A stretch of DNA of 64,000 nt from Streptomyces sp. NBC_00353 (lineage in GTDB: Bacteria > Actinomycetota > Actinomycetes > Streptomycetales > Streptomycetaceae), in NCBI RefSeq assembly GCF_036108815.1, contig NZ_CP107985.1, positions 4,278,001 through 4,342,000 of the forward strand, written 5' to 3'. The notes under the pieces are model-generated. The model saw only the letters and a list, made by a program, of their open reading frames with translations. It ran no database searches and was not told the DNA's origin. Positions 53,877-61,404 of the stretch are shown here, piece after piece; positions within the stretch are counted from its first letter, which is position 1; every line of letters starts with the position of its first letter. Both the position numbers and the translations under genes were made by a program.

Positions 53877-54266
53877 TCAGTCCCTCGGGCTCTTCCCGTA
53901 GTAGGGCTTGACCGTCCTGGCCAGCTTCCGCTGGATCGACCGCAGCATCATGATGGTCGGCTCGTCACCGAGTCCCGTGGTCGTCCGCCATTCGACGCCG
54001 GTGCCGGCGAGGTCGCTGACGAACACGATCTCCACGGCCAGCAGGGTCCGCGCCCAGTCCACCGGGGCGAGCGGGGCGTCGTCGGCGAGTGCAGCCCGCA
54101 GCCTGCCGCACCGGTCGACCAGGTCCTGCTCGTCCGCGAAGCCCATGCCGACGGCGAGCTGGTCGCTGCAGTGAGCCGGGCCGCCCCATTCCAGGAGCGC
54201 CCGCCGCAGGAGTCCGGTCTCGGCCGCCGTGAGCAGTTCGCTCGCCGCCACTTCGCCTGCCGACAT
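53877..54266 (-). CDS. Immunity-like protein coupled to the Hint toxin-like gene
   Basis: 129 aa, soluble, no signal. Its ATG shares one base with the TGA of the Hint-domain gene (TGATG), so it is translated from the same mRNA immediately after the toxin-like protein. This coupling, the small size and the nearby paralogue are what is expected of an immunity protein that binds a toxin C-terminal domain. Recognisable stretches are LLRRALLEWGGPAHCSDQLA, APVDWARTLLAVEIVF and EWRTTTGLGDEPTIMML. No named immunity family comes to mind; the role is inferred from position. Confidence 0.75.
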   Translation of the reverse strand: MSAGEVAASELLTAAETGLLRRALLEWGGPAHCSDQLAVGMGFADEQDLVDRCGRLRAALADDAPLAPVDWARTLLAVEIVFVSDLAGTGVEWRTTTGLGDEPTIMMLRSIQRKLARTVKPYYGKSPRD

Positions 54267-55819
54267 CAGTTCAGCCCTTCCCAGTACTCTTCGAGCTTCG
54301 CCGGGTCCCGCCGGAAGATGGTTCCGCCGTCCGGGCTCATTGGATCGTGGATCACGATGGTCGTGCCGTCCTTGCCGAGGAACGCCTTCCGGCCGCTGCC
54401 CAGGTCCTTGGTCCGCGACGGATTCTTGATCACGTCCTTGGCGAGTTCGGCGAGATCGTCGGTCGACAGCCCGGGGAAGTCGCCCGCGTGCTTGCTGTCC
54501 GCGTGCCCCTTGGCGATGTCGTCGGCATCCTCGAGGCGTTCCTCGTCGGTGCACCACGAGTTGTTGTGCACCAGGACGGGGGCGCCGCCTGCCAGCACAT
54601 AGTACGTATGGATGCCGTTGACGGTCAGGTCGTACGTGGTCTGCCGCTGGGTGTACCGGACGACGGCCGAGACGGCGAGCACGGAACCGTCCGCGGTCCG
54701 CAACTCCGTACCGGGCGTGATGTCGTCCGCATCCACCCACTGCCGCCGGCCGACCGCCCAGAACGGGTGCGTGCCGGTCGCGGTGATCACCGCAGGCCCG
54801 CCGGTGGTCCGGAACGTCAGCCGGGTGAAGTCCTTGTCGTCGTACGTCGTGATCGTGCGCTCGACGCGTCGGCCCTGGGTGCGGTCGCTGTACGGGTCGG
54901 TGGCCCGGACCCGGTCGCCGGTCCGCACCGATTCGATGGGGACGCTCCGCCCGTCGGCGAGCAGCACCTGTGTTCCCGGCAGGAAGCTGTGCTTGACCTT
55001 GCAGTTCGGGTTCTCGTCGGGCTTCTTCTCGTCGGGCTTGTCGTCCTTCTTCGGCGGGTCCCTCTTCGCGTCGTCGAGCTTCTTCCGGGCGTCCTCGAGC
55101 TTCTTCTCGGCTTCCTTGACCTTCTTGCGGTTCTTGACCAGTCCCTTGAGGGCGTCGTAGAGGTCGCCACCGTGCTTCTTCAAGCTCTTGATGAGCTTGT
55201 AGGCCTTCTTCCACTTCCACGGGGCGCCGTACTTCGCGCCCAGCTTCCCGACGGCACCCCCGATCAGGCTGAGCAGGACGTTGATCAGGGTTTCCGTGCA
55301 GGCGCCCATGTCGCCCTTGGTGATGCAGTTCAGCGCGTCGGTGATCCCGAGCTCGTCGGCGAGGATCTTCGCGAGTTCCTTCGCGGCCTCCTTCGCCTTG
55401 TCCGAGTTGGACGTCTCTTCCTTCTGGGCGTCCTGGAGCTCTTTCAGCGCCTTGTCGTAGTCGACCTGCGCCGGCGTCCTCGGCGTACCGTCGTCGTTGC
55501 GGTCCGACGCCGGATCCCCGGTGCCGGGCTTGCCCGAACCGCCGTCCCGGGCCTCGGTGTTCCCGTCACCACCGCAGTTCCCGCCGCCTCCGATCCGGCA
55601 GACCTGCGCACCGATCTTCACGGTGAGCTCCGCACCGATCCCCGTCGCCACCAGAGCGCCGACGATCGCCACGACCACCAGGACCAGGCCCAGGTACTCC
55701 AAGGCCCCCTGCCCCCGATCGCGCCGGCGGCGCAGACCCAGCAACCGGACGTCCGTACGCGGCCGGGAACCTTGTGACCACCGTCGGATCCGACGACGCA
55801 ACTCCCCCAGATGTGACAT
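54266..55819 (-). CDS. Flp-pilin-like protein with Hint domain and C-terminal toxin-like domain
   Basis: 517 aa. A basic leader (1-36) ends in a type IVb prepilin motif, G36 then QGALEY with Glu at +5, followed by a hydrophobic helix (LGLVLVVVAIVGALV). A helical, Lys/Glu/Asp-rich stalk with a heptad-like segment runs to about 270. About 273-415 is a polymorphic-toxin-type Hint domain (SFLPGTQVLLADG, GDRVRATDP, THPFWAV, ending VLVHNN). The last ~99 residues hold KHAGDFPG, SGRKAFLG, IVIHDP and GGTIFRR, resembling small RNase-like toxin domains. Hint normally starts with Cys two residues before SF; here that place is Lys. ATG 55819 is 7 nt after a -10 box, so the mRNA is probably leaderless. Confidence 0.85.
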   Translation of the reverse strand: MSHLGELRRRIRRWSQGSRPRTDVRLLGLRRRRDRGQGALEYLGLVLVVVAIVGALVATGIGAELTVKIGAQVCRIGGGGNCGGDGNTEARDGGSGKPGTGDPASDRNDDGTPRTPAQVDYDKALKELQDAQKEETSNSDKAKEAAKELAKILADELGITDALNCITKGDMGACTETLINVLLSLIGGAVGKLGAKYGAPWKWKKAYKLIKSLKKHGGDLYDALKGLVKNRKKVKEAEKKLEDARKKLDDAKRDPPKKDDKPDEKKPDENPNCKVKHSFLPGTQVLLADGRSVPIESVRTGDRVRATDPYSDRTQGRRVERTITTYDDKDFTRLTFRTTGGPAVITATGTHPFWAVGRRQWVDADDITPGTELRTADGSVLAVSAVVRYTQRQTTYDLTVNGIHTYYVLAGGAPVLVHNNSWCTDEERLEDADDIAKGHADSKHAGDFPGLSTDDLAELAKDVIKNPSRTKDLGSGRKAFLGKDGTTIVIHDPMSPDGGTIFRRDPAKLEEYWEGLN

Positions 55820-55826
55820 GTTTTCG

Positions 55827-55872
55827 ACGCTAACGAGCGTGCGGTGCACCCGTCTTGGGTCCTCGGACCCCA
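55827..55872 (-). promoter_or_regulatory. Shared palindrome promoter, copy 4 (Hint protein)
   Basis: TGGGTCC-TC-GGACCCCA at 55856-55872 with TAGCGT at 55832-55827 (minus strand), 34 bp centre to centre. Exactly 7 nt separate the -10 box from the ATG at 55819, and no ribosome site is present. The T/A change in each half keeps the palindrome symmetrical, a compensating pattern. Confidence 0.7.
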
Positions 55873-56004
55873 ATGAGCACCCACCTGCAACCCGCCCATC
55901 GGGAGGCGAGTCCCCCGGCCGACCGGGCGGGCCGCCCGGGCCCACGTCCAACCACCCGATCACCCGTCACCCCGCGCCTCCGTCACCGGACTTGGGCCCG
56001 AACT

Positions 56005-56048
56005 TGGGGCCAAGGGCCCAGGTCATCCGGTCCGCCCGCCCGTACGCT
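56005..56048 (+). promoter_or_regulatory. Shared palindrome promoter, copy 5 (657-aa pilin-like protein)
   Basis: TGGGGCC-AA-GGGCCCA at 56005-56020 and TACGCT at 56043-56048 (plus strand), 33 bp centre to centre. An additional TTGGGCCC half (55992-55999) lies upstream. Transcription should begin near 56055, giving a leader of about 60 nt with a good ribosome site. Confidence 0.7.
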
Positions 56049-56115
56049 CACGCCACACCCGAGGTTCGGCAGCGGGGCGGGCAGGCAGTGCGAGTCAGTG
56101 GCGGAGGGGAAGACC

Positions 56116-58089
56116 GTGAGAAGTGGCGGCGGCTGGAGAAGCGGAAGCGGGGGCCACATACCGCGGGAGCGCGGCGGAGGTGTGTTCTTTCCCCTGACGC
56201 GCAGTTGGGCCGTCGGCGCCCTCGTCTACGTCTTCGCCGGGATCCTGGTGACGCGTGGGCTCGTCGAGACGCTCGCCACCGATGAGCGGCTCCAGGTCTT
56301 CACCTGGCGGCTGGCGCTCCTGCATGTGCCCAGCGTCATCACCACCCTGCTCACCACCCTGGCCGCCGCCCGCGTCCTGCCCGACGAGCAGCGCGAGTCA
56401 CGTCTCCTGTATCTGCTCGCCACCTTGGGTGTTCCGGTCGTCGGGCTCGCGTACGGCCTCTACGTCTCGTGGCATGTCGTCGGCGTCGAGGGTGTGCTGA
56501 TGCCGGTGGTGGTGCTGGTCACCGGCTCTGCCGTGGGGCTGGCCGTCGACCGGCTGCTGGAGGCCGACGAGACGGAGCCCGCCGCGCCGAACTCGTACAC
56601 CTGGCGCGACAGCGGTGCCACCGCCATGGAGTACCTGGGGGTGATCGTCCTCGTCGTCACCTTGATCGGCGCGATGGCGATGGCGGGTGTCGGCGGGCAG
56701 ATCGGCGACCGGATCCGGTGTGCGATCAGTTCGATGGGCGGCGGCAGTGCCGGATGCACGACGGGCGGCGGGGACCCGACCGCGAAGCCGAAGACCGATG
56801 CCGACTACGAGCCCAAGCTGTGCCAGGTCTCCAGCGTTTCCGACACCGTCGGCGACAAGGTGAAGATCGGCTGGTTCGAGTGGGGCAACGAGTACGGCTT
56901 CCAGCAGAAGGTCAGCCAGGCCAAGACGGATGTGAACGAGGACGGCAAGGTCGACGAGAACGACAAGCTGGTCTACATGACGTTCACGGACGCCGCGTCC
57001 GTCGGCGCCAGCGGCAGTACGCCCGGCGTCAAGCTCGGCAAGCTCGGCAAGGCGGATGTCGACGTCGGCGGCGGCGTCAAGATCACCAACGGTGACACCT
57101 GGGTCTTCAAGAGCGAGGAGGACGCCAAGAAGATGCGGGACGACATCGAGGAAATGAAGATGTGGGAGACCTCGACCAAGTACAGCGGCGGCTACGGCGG
57201 CGGTTGGTACTCGGGCATGAAGTGGGCCGAGAAGAAGGAGGACGTCGAGAAGAAGATCGGCGACAAGAAGATCTCCTACTCGACCATCGGTCTCAACGTG
57301 TACGCCGACGGCGGTCTCAACATCAGCGCGGGCGACGAGTCCCAGCTCGGCGCCAAGCTGGGCGGCAAGGCCAAGTTCTCCCCCGACGTGACCATCACCA
57401 AGGACGACGTGAACGGCAACGAGTCGTACACGTACACCGCCAAGCTCGAACTCGAGGGCAAGGTCGGCGGCACGGCGGGCCCGCTCACCGGCACGGCCGG
57501 CGCGAAGGACACCCGCACCGGGGCGATCACCGTCACCCGTGACCAGAAGACCGGCAAGATCGTCCGTATCGACATGACGAAGACGGTCGAGACGGGCTCG
57601 ACGTCCGACAAGGGCGAGGCCAAGGGCGACAACGGCAAGAAGGACGGCGACAAGCGCGGCGGCAAGGGCAGTGTCACCGACTCGTCCGGCGAAACCGGCA
57701 TCGAGGTCCAGACGAACTCGATCATCTTCGGCAAGGACGACGACAAGGCCACCGAGGACAAGCGGGCCATCGCCGAGAAGTGGCTGGACGGCAGCGGCAA
57801 CAACACCGCACCGTTCGAGTACATGTTCGGCGACAAGTCGCTGCAGCAGAAGCCCGACGGGACGGACCCCTTCGACCAGATGATGTTCCAGGACGGCCTG
57901 TCGAGCACCATGCAGTACCACGGCGAGACGGACGCCCAGGAGTTCGGCTTCGAGGTCTCGCTCGGCATGAGTCTCGGGTTCTCCATCTCGGACGAGCACA
58001 AGAAGGAGACACTGACGGACGCGCACTTCCTCGGAGCTCCGCAGGGCGACAAGCGCAGCTTCCTTCCGTACAGCTACTGCGCGAACTGA
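56116..58089 (+). CDS. Membrane protein with four spans, internal Flp-pilin motif and large secreted domain
   Basis: 657 aa. Residues about 27-133 form four membrane spans. At G167 comes a textbook Flp/TadE prepilin site (ATAMEY, Glu at +5) and a hydrophobic helix (LGVIVLVVTLIGAMAMAGVG). The remaining ~465 residues are Lys/Asp/Gly-rich and hydrophilic, with an EF-hand-like calcium loop DVNEDGKVDEND (about 275-286), a stretch FSPDVTITKDDVNGNESYTY and an end YSYCAN. Prepilin signals usually lie at the N-terminus; having one after a four-span domain is odd. Cleavage would free the large domain from its membrane carrier. I know no characterised relative. GTG 56116 is set by GGAGGGG. Confidence 0.8.
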   Translation: MRSGGGWRSGSGGHIPRERGGGVFFPLTRSWAVGALVYVFAGILVTRGLVETLATDERLQVFTWRLALLHVPSVITTLLTTLAAARVLPDEQRESRLLYLLATLGVPVVGLAYGLYVSWHVVGVEGVLMPVVVLVTGSAVGLAVDRLLEADETEPAAPNSYTWRDSGATAMEYLGVIVLVVTLIGAMAMAGVGGQIGDRIRCAISSMGGGSAGCTTGGGDPTAKPKTDADYEPKLCQVSSVSDTVGDKVKIGWFEWGNEYGFQQKVSQAKTDVNEDGKVDENDKLVYMTFTDAASVGASGSTPGVKLGKLGKADVDVGGGVKITNGDTWVFKSEEDAKKMRDDIEEMKMWETSTKYSGGYGGGWYSGMKWAEKKEDVEKKIGDKKISYSTIGLNVYADGGLNISAGDESQLGAKLGGKAKFSPDVTITKDDVNGNESYTYTAKLELEGKVGGTAGPLTGTAGAKDTRTGAITVTRDQKTGKIVRIDMTKTVETGSTSDKGEAKGDNGKKDGDKRGGKGSVTDSSGETGIEVQTNSIIFGKDDDKATEDKRAIAEKWLDGSGNNTAPFEYMFGDKSLQQKPDGTDPFDQMMFQDGLSSTMQYHGETDAQEFGFEVSLGMSLGFSISDEHKKETLTDAHFLGAPQGDKRSFLPYSYCAN

Positions 58090-58151
58090 GCACCCCGCAG
58101 CACCGGCGGCACCACCCGGCACCACGCACGACGAGAGGCGATGAACGGACC

Positions 58152-58754
58152 ATGGCAGCGGCAACGGCAAGGGCGGCAGTGAACAGGTCCCGGACGCTCG
58201 GCGCGGCTGTTGCCGCCGCCATCGGTCTCACCCTTCTCACCGGCTGCGGCTCCTCGGACGCGGGCGCCGTCCCGGCCGGCTGGGACAAGCTCGACACGAA
58301 GAGCCTGTCCGTCGGCTACCCGAAGGACAAGGGATACAAGGAGCAGTCCGCGGCCGACCGCAGCAAGAGCAACGCGGCCGTCGCGCTCAAGACGGAGGGC
58401 GGGCTGCGCACCGGCATGGTCTCGGTCCAGCTCGACTTCGCCACGGGCGTCGACGACGCGGGCGAGGCCGCCGCCGCGGCGGGCGCGGGCATCGGCCTCG
58501 GTGCGACCCGTAAGGCCACCTCCGATGTGCGGCTGGCGGGCGAGGAGAGCGCCCGGGACGCGCGTCGGATCGACTACGAGTTCACCTCGTCCGGCAAGGA
58601 GCAGACCCCGGCGAGCGGCACCCGGATGACAGGGGTCGTGGTGGCGGGGGTCGACTCGAAGGACGTACCGTTCGCCATCCGGATCAACGCGGTGAAGGGC
58701 TCGCTGAGCGCGAAGGATCTCGACGCTTTCGTCGGCTCGATCACCGTGAAGTAG
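58152..58754 (+). CDS. Lipoprotein, about 200 aa
   Basis: 200 aa. A signal peptide (VNRSRTLGAAVAAAIGLTLL) ends in the lipobox LLTGC. The mature domain (~165 aa) contains DKLDTKSLSVGYPKDKGYKE, an Ala/Gly-rich helix region (AGEAAAAAGAGIGLG) and a C-terminus KDLDAFVGSITVK. This end resembles Streptomyces lipoproteins that estimate small beta-domain folds, but no function is known to me. It lies 62 bp after the pilin-like gene and is probably cotranscribed. Confidence 0.75.
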   Translation: MAAATARAAVNRSRTLGAAVAAAIGLTLLTGCGSSDAGAVPAGWDKLDTKSLSVGYPKDKGYKEQSAADRSKSNAAVALKTEGGLRTGMVSVQLDFATGVDDAGEAAAAAGAGIGLGATRKATSDVRLAGEESARDARRIDYEFTSSGKEQTPASGTRMTGVVVAGVDSKDVPFAIRINAVKGSLSAKDLDAFVGSITVK

Positions 58755-58774
58755 CCCGTGGAGGACTGGCGTTC

Positions 58775-59224
58775 ATGAATGTTCTGCCCGGCGGCACCGC
58801 GACCTTCCTGCTGCTGTTCGGCCTGTTCCTCGGTGCGTTCGCCGTGCGCTCGGCGCTGCGGCTGGGCCGGGTACTGAGCCTGATCCGGCACGGGGTACAG
58901 GTCGAGGGCCGGTGTGCGGAGCGCCGGGTCGTGGACCGGGGGGCGGACCGGGAGCGTGGGTACGCGACGGAGTACGTGTTCGCGTTCCGCACGCTCGACG
59001 GCCGCGACATGGAGTTCGTCGACCATGCGCCGGGCCCGTTCGGCTTCGAGGTCGGGGCACCGATCCGGGTCACGTACGATCCGGCGGACCCGGAGAAGCG
59101 CGCCACGGTGGCCGGGCCGCGGGCATGGGGGCCGGTGCTGATGCCCGCGGTGTTCGCGGCCGGTCTGACGGTGTTCTCGCTGGGCCTGCTGTACGCGTTC
59201 GTGGCGATGCGGGGCTGGGTCTGA
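58775..59224 (+). CDS. DUF3592-like membrane protein
   Basis: 149 aa. An N-terminal hydrophobic span (FLLLFGLFLGAFAVRSALRL) and a C-terminal one (VLMPAVFAAGLTVFSLGLLYAF) flank a small beta domain with VQVEGRCAERRVVDR, YVFAFRTLDGRDMEF and RVTYDPADPEKRAT. This is the DUF3592 pattern of an extracytoplasmic domain between two spans. It is 20 bp after the lipoprotein gene, the third member of the plus-strand unit. Confidence 0.78.
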   Translation: MNVLPGGTATFLLLFGLFLGAFAVRSALRLGRVLSLIRHGVQVEGRCAERRVVDRGADRERGYATEYVFAFRTLDGRDMEFVDHAPGPFGFEVGAPIRVTYDPADPEKRATVAGPRAWGPVLMPAVFAAGLTVFSLGLLYAFVAMRGWV

Positions 59225-59303
59225 GGGCTGCCGGCCGCCGCACCGGTGCGGCGGCCGGGTCCGAGGCCTGCACGGGCCCTTCGGGGCGCAGGCCGGACGG
59301 CCG

Positions 59304-59897
59304 CTACCGGCTGGGGACCTCGCTGCCGAACAGCATCCACGGCGACTGCTCGAACGACGCCACACCCGACAACTGCGGCTGCACCGCCGCCACCTCGTGC
59401 CGTACGGCCAGCGTGTCCGGCCAACTGTCGAAAAGTGTGGTGCCGTTGACGATGACCCCGTCCCAGTCGGTCGCCACCGATGCCCCCTCCCGGTCGACCA
59501 CGAAGCCGATGCAGAGCACGGAGGCCCTGCCGATCGCCTCCCTGATCGCGCGGACGGCCAGCTCCTGATCGTCCTGGGACAGCCCATGGAGTCCGAATTC
59601 GAGAGCGACGACGCCATCCCTCGTACGACGGATGCGCGCGTACACCTCGGCGCCGCTCTTCACCCACAGCAGGAAGCTGATCTCGTCGAGCCGTTGCAGG
59701 CCCGCCACGGTCACCAGCTGCTCCCAGGTCACCCGCGCCTGGGTGGCCGGCGGTTCGGAGCCGGGACTGACCAGTGTGATGCGGCCGGTGGCGGGGTGGT
59801 CGAGCCGCAGCCCCGCCGCGCCGAGATCCCCGAGCAGCGACTCGGCATCGAGTCGGCTCCAGCCGAGATGGTACGAGTGGAAGAAACCGTCTTTCAT
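59304..59897 (-). CDS. Unknown 197-aa cytosolic protein with shared promoter
   Basis: 197 aa, no signal or membrane span. I do not recognise it. Features are FHSYHLGWSRLDAESLLGDL at the start, VTWEQLVTVAGLQRLDEISF, and the acidic/aromatic ending SFEQSPWMLFGSEVPSR. Its importance is the context: it is the last gene under the shared palindrome promoter and so belongs to the same regulon. ATG 59897 has a GAGGTGA site; the predicted leader is about 105 nt. It could be another immunity-type or accessory protein. Confidence 0.65.
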   Translation of the reverse strand: MKDGFFHSYHLGWSRLDAESLLGDLGAAGLRLDHPATGRITLVSPGSEPPATQARVTWEQLVTVAGLQRLDEISFLLWVKSGAEVYARIRRTRDGVVALEFGLHGLSQDDQELAVRAIREAIGRASVLCIGFVVDREGASVATDWDGVIVNGTTLFDSWPDTLAVRHEVAAVQPQLSGVASFEQSPWMLFGSEVPSR

Positions 59898-60007
59898 CGA
59901 CGCTTCACCTCATAAGAGTGTGGGGGCACCTCTTCGGATGTGCGTATGAGCACGTCGAATCACCGCTCGGCGGCGGCAAGTCTTCAGCTCACATTCGGTC
60001 GGTCACG

Positions 60008-60051
60008 AGCGTAATGAGCGCAGCCGACGGAGGCGTGGGCCCACGGGCCCA
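60008..60051 (-). promoter_or_regulatory. Shared palindrome promoter, copy 6 (197-aa protein)
   Basis: TGGGCCC-AC-GGGCCCA at 60036-60051, identical to copy 2, with TACGCT at 60013-60008 (minus strand), 33 bp centre to centre. A further GGGCCC at 60057-60062 lies upstream. Confidence 0.7.
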
Positions 60052-60119
60052 GGGACGGGCCCCAAAGCGCTCAGCTTGCCGATGCCCCGGGCTGACGGCC
60101 GATGAGGACCTGAACCGGC

Positions 60120-61175
60120 TCAGGCGACCGGCACGGCGGGGGCGGCGAAGAGCGAGGCGTCCCCGCCCTGGACCCTGTCCCGGACACCTGCGCTCGCCTC
60201 GTGCGGCACACCCAGCGGAACGGCACTGACCTCGGAGAGGCGGGTGTACTGCTCGGGCGTGAGGACGACGTCGAGGGCGCCCAGGTAGTCGTCGAGCTGG
60301 CTCACTGTGCGCGGGCCGACGATCGGGATCTGGGAGGTCGCCGCGCGTGCGGCCCGCTCGTTGATCCAGGCGACCGCGACCTGGGCCGGGGGCGCCCCGG
60401 TCTCCTCGGCGACGGCAATGACGGTGTCGACGATCGCGGCCTTCTGATCGCTGCTCTCGGTGTGCACCAGGGTCTTCAGATCGCTGAGCCGGCCTTCCGC
60501 GCTGCCGCGGTACTTGCCGGTCAGCAGCCCTCCGCCGAGCGGGGACCACAGGGCGGTGCCGAGCCCGAGGCTCTCGGCCATCGGCAGCAGCTCACGGTCG
60601 GCGGTCCGCTCGACCAGGCTGTACTCGACCTGGATTCCGGCGACGGGCGCCCAGTTCTTCAGGTCCGCCAGCGTCGCGGCGCGGGAGACTCGCCAGGCGG
60701 GGAAGTTGGACAGTGCCGCATGCAGGATCTTGCCCTGGCCGACGAGGTCGTCGAGGCCGCGCAGGATCTCCTCGACCGGCGTCAGGCCGTCGGGGAAGTG
60801 CACCCAGAGCAGGTCGATGTAGTCGGTGCCGAGGCGCCGCAGACTCGCCTCGACCGAGTGGCGCATGTTCTTCCGGCTGTTGCCGGTCCGCGACAGGCCC
60901 GGCTGCGGAGCGGCGCCGTTGGTGAACTTCGTGGCCAGGACGAAGTCCTCCCGGTCCGCGCCGAGGAACTGTCCCAGCAGCGTCTCCGACTCACCGAACT
61001 GGTAGTGGTCCGCCGTGTCGAGGAAGTTCCCGCCGGCCTCGGCGAACCGGTCGAACATGCGGCGCGCCTCGTCGGGCTCGGCCCCGGCGCCCCAGCCGGT
61101 GCCGAAATTGCCGGTACCCAGTGCGTACTGGGAGACGCGCAGCCCGGTACGGCGGCCGAAGGTCGTGTAGCGCAT
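60120..61175 (-). CDS. Aldo/keto reductase
   Basis: 351 aa. The AKR tetrad is present: FLDTADHYQFGESE (Asp, Tyr), VLATKFTNG (Lys) and LLWVHFPDG (His). The C-terminal cofactor site is IPIVGPRTVSQLDDYLGAL. The layout with NFGTGWGAGAEPDEARRMFD is common to Streptomyces oxidoreductases of the YdhF/Tas-like group; substrate unknown. ATG 61175 is chosen for AGGGAGAA upstream. It lies 229 bp downstream of a luciferase-like oxidoreductase on the same strand. Confidence 0.92.
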   Translation of the reverse strand: MRYTTFGRRTGLRVSQYALGTGNFGTGWGAGAEPDEARRMFDRFAEAGGNFLDTADHYQFGESETLLGQFLGADREDFVLATKFTNGAAPQPGLSRTGNSRKNMRHSVEASLRRLGTDYIDLLWVHFPDGLTPVEEILRGLDDLVGQGKILHAALSNFPAWRVSRAATLADLKNWAPVAGIQVEYSLVERTADRELLPMAESLGLGTALWSPLGGGLLTGKYRGSAEGRLSDLKTLVHTESSDQKAAIVDTVIAVAEETGAPPAQVAVAWINERAARAATSQIPIVGPRTVSQLDDYLGALDVVLTPEQYTRLSEVSAVPLGVPHEASAGVRDRVQGGDASLFAAPAVPVA

Positions 61176-61404
61176 GGAGTTCTCCCTGGAAATCGAGTGC
61201 GTCCGCAGACCCCCCAAGCCGTCGGCGAGCAGTCGGCCGTGGACCACGACGGTGCTGTCGCCCGCACTCGACAGCGACCGCCCCGGGGCGTCGGCGCGTT
61301 CCGTCGCCGCTCTGCTGATCGACTACGCCGTCGGTGCCGCGGAACAGGAGCGGTCTCCTGGCACGGAGCAACCCGCAACCGGCTGCACACGGCTCCCGGG
61401 CGGT

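Noticed and set aside
60057..60062. Every GGGCCC in the window as part of the shared promoter element
   Set aside because: GGGCCC is frequent in G+C-rich coding sequence and terminators (for example 41266 and 35173). Only pairs with an 8-bp step and a TAnnnT box 33-34 bp away were accepted.
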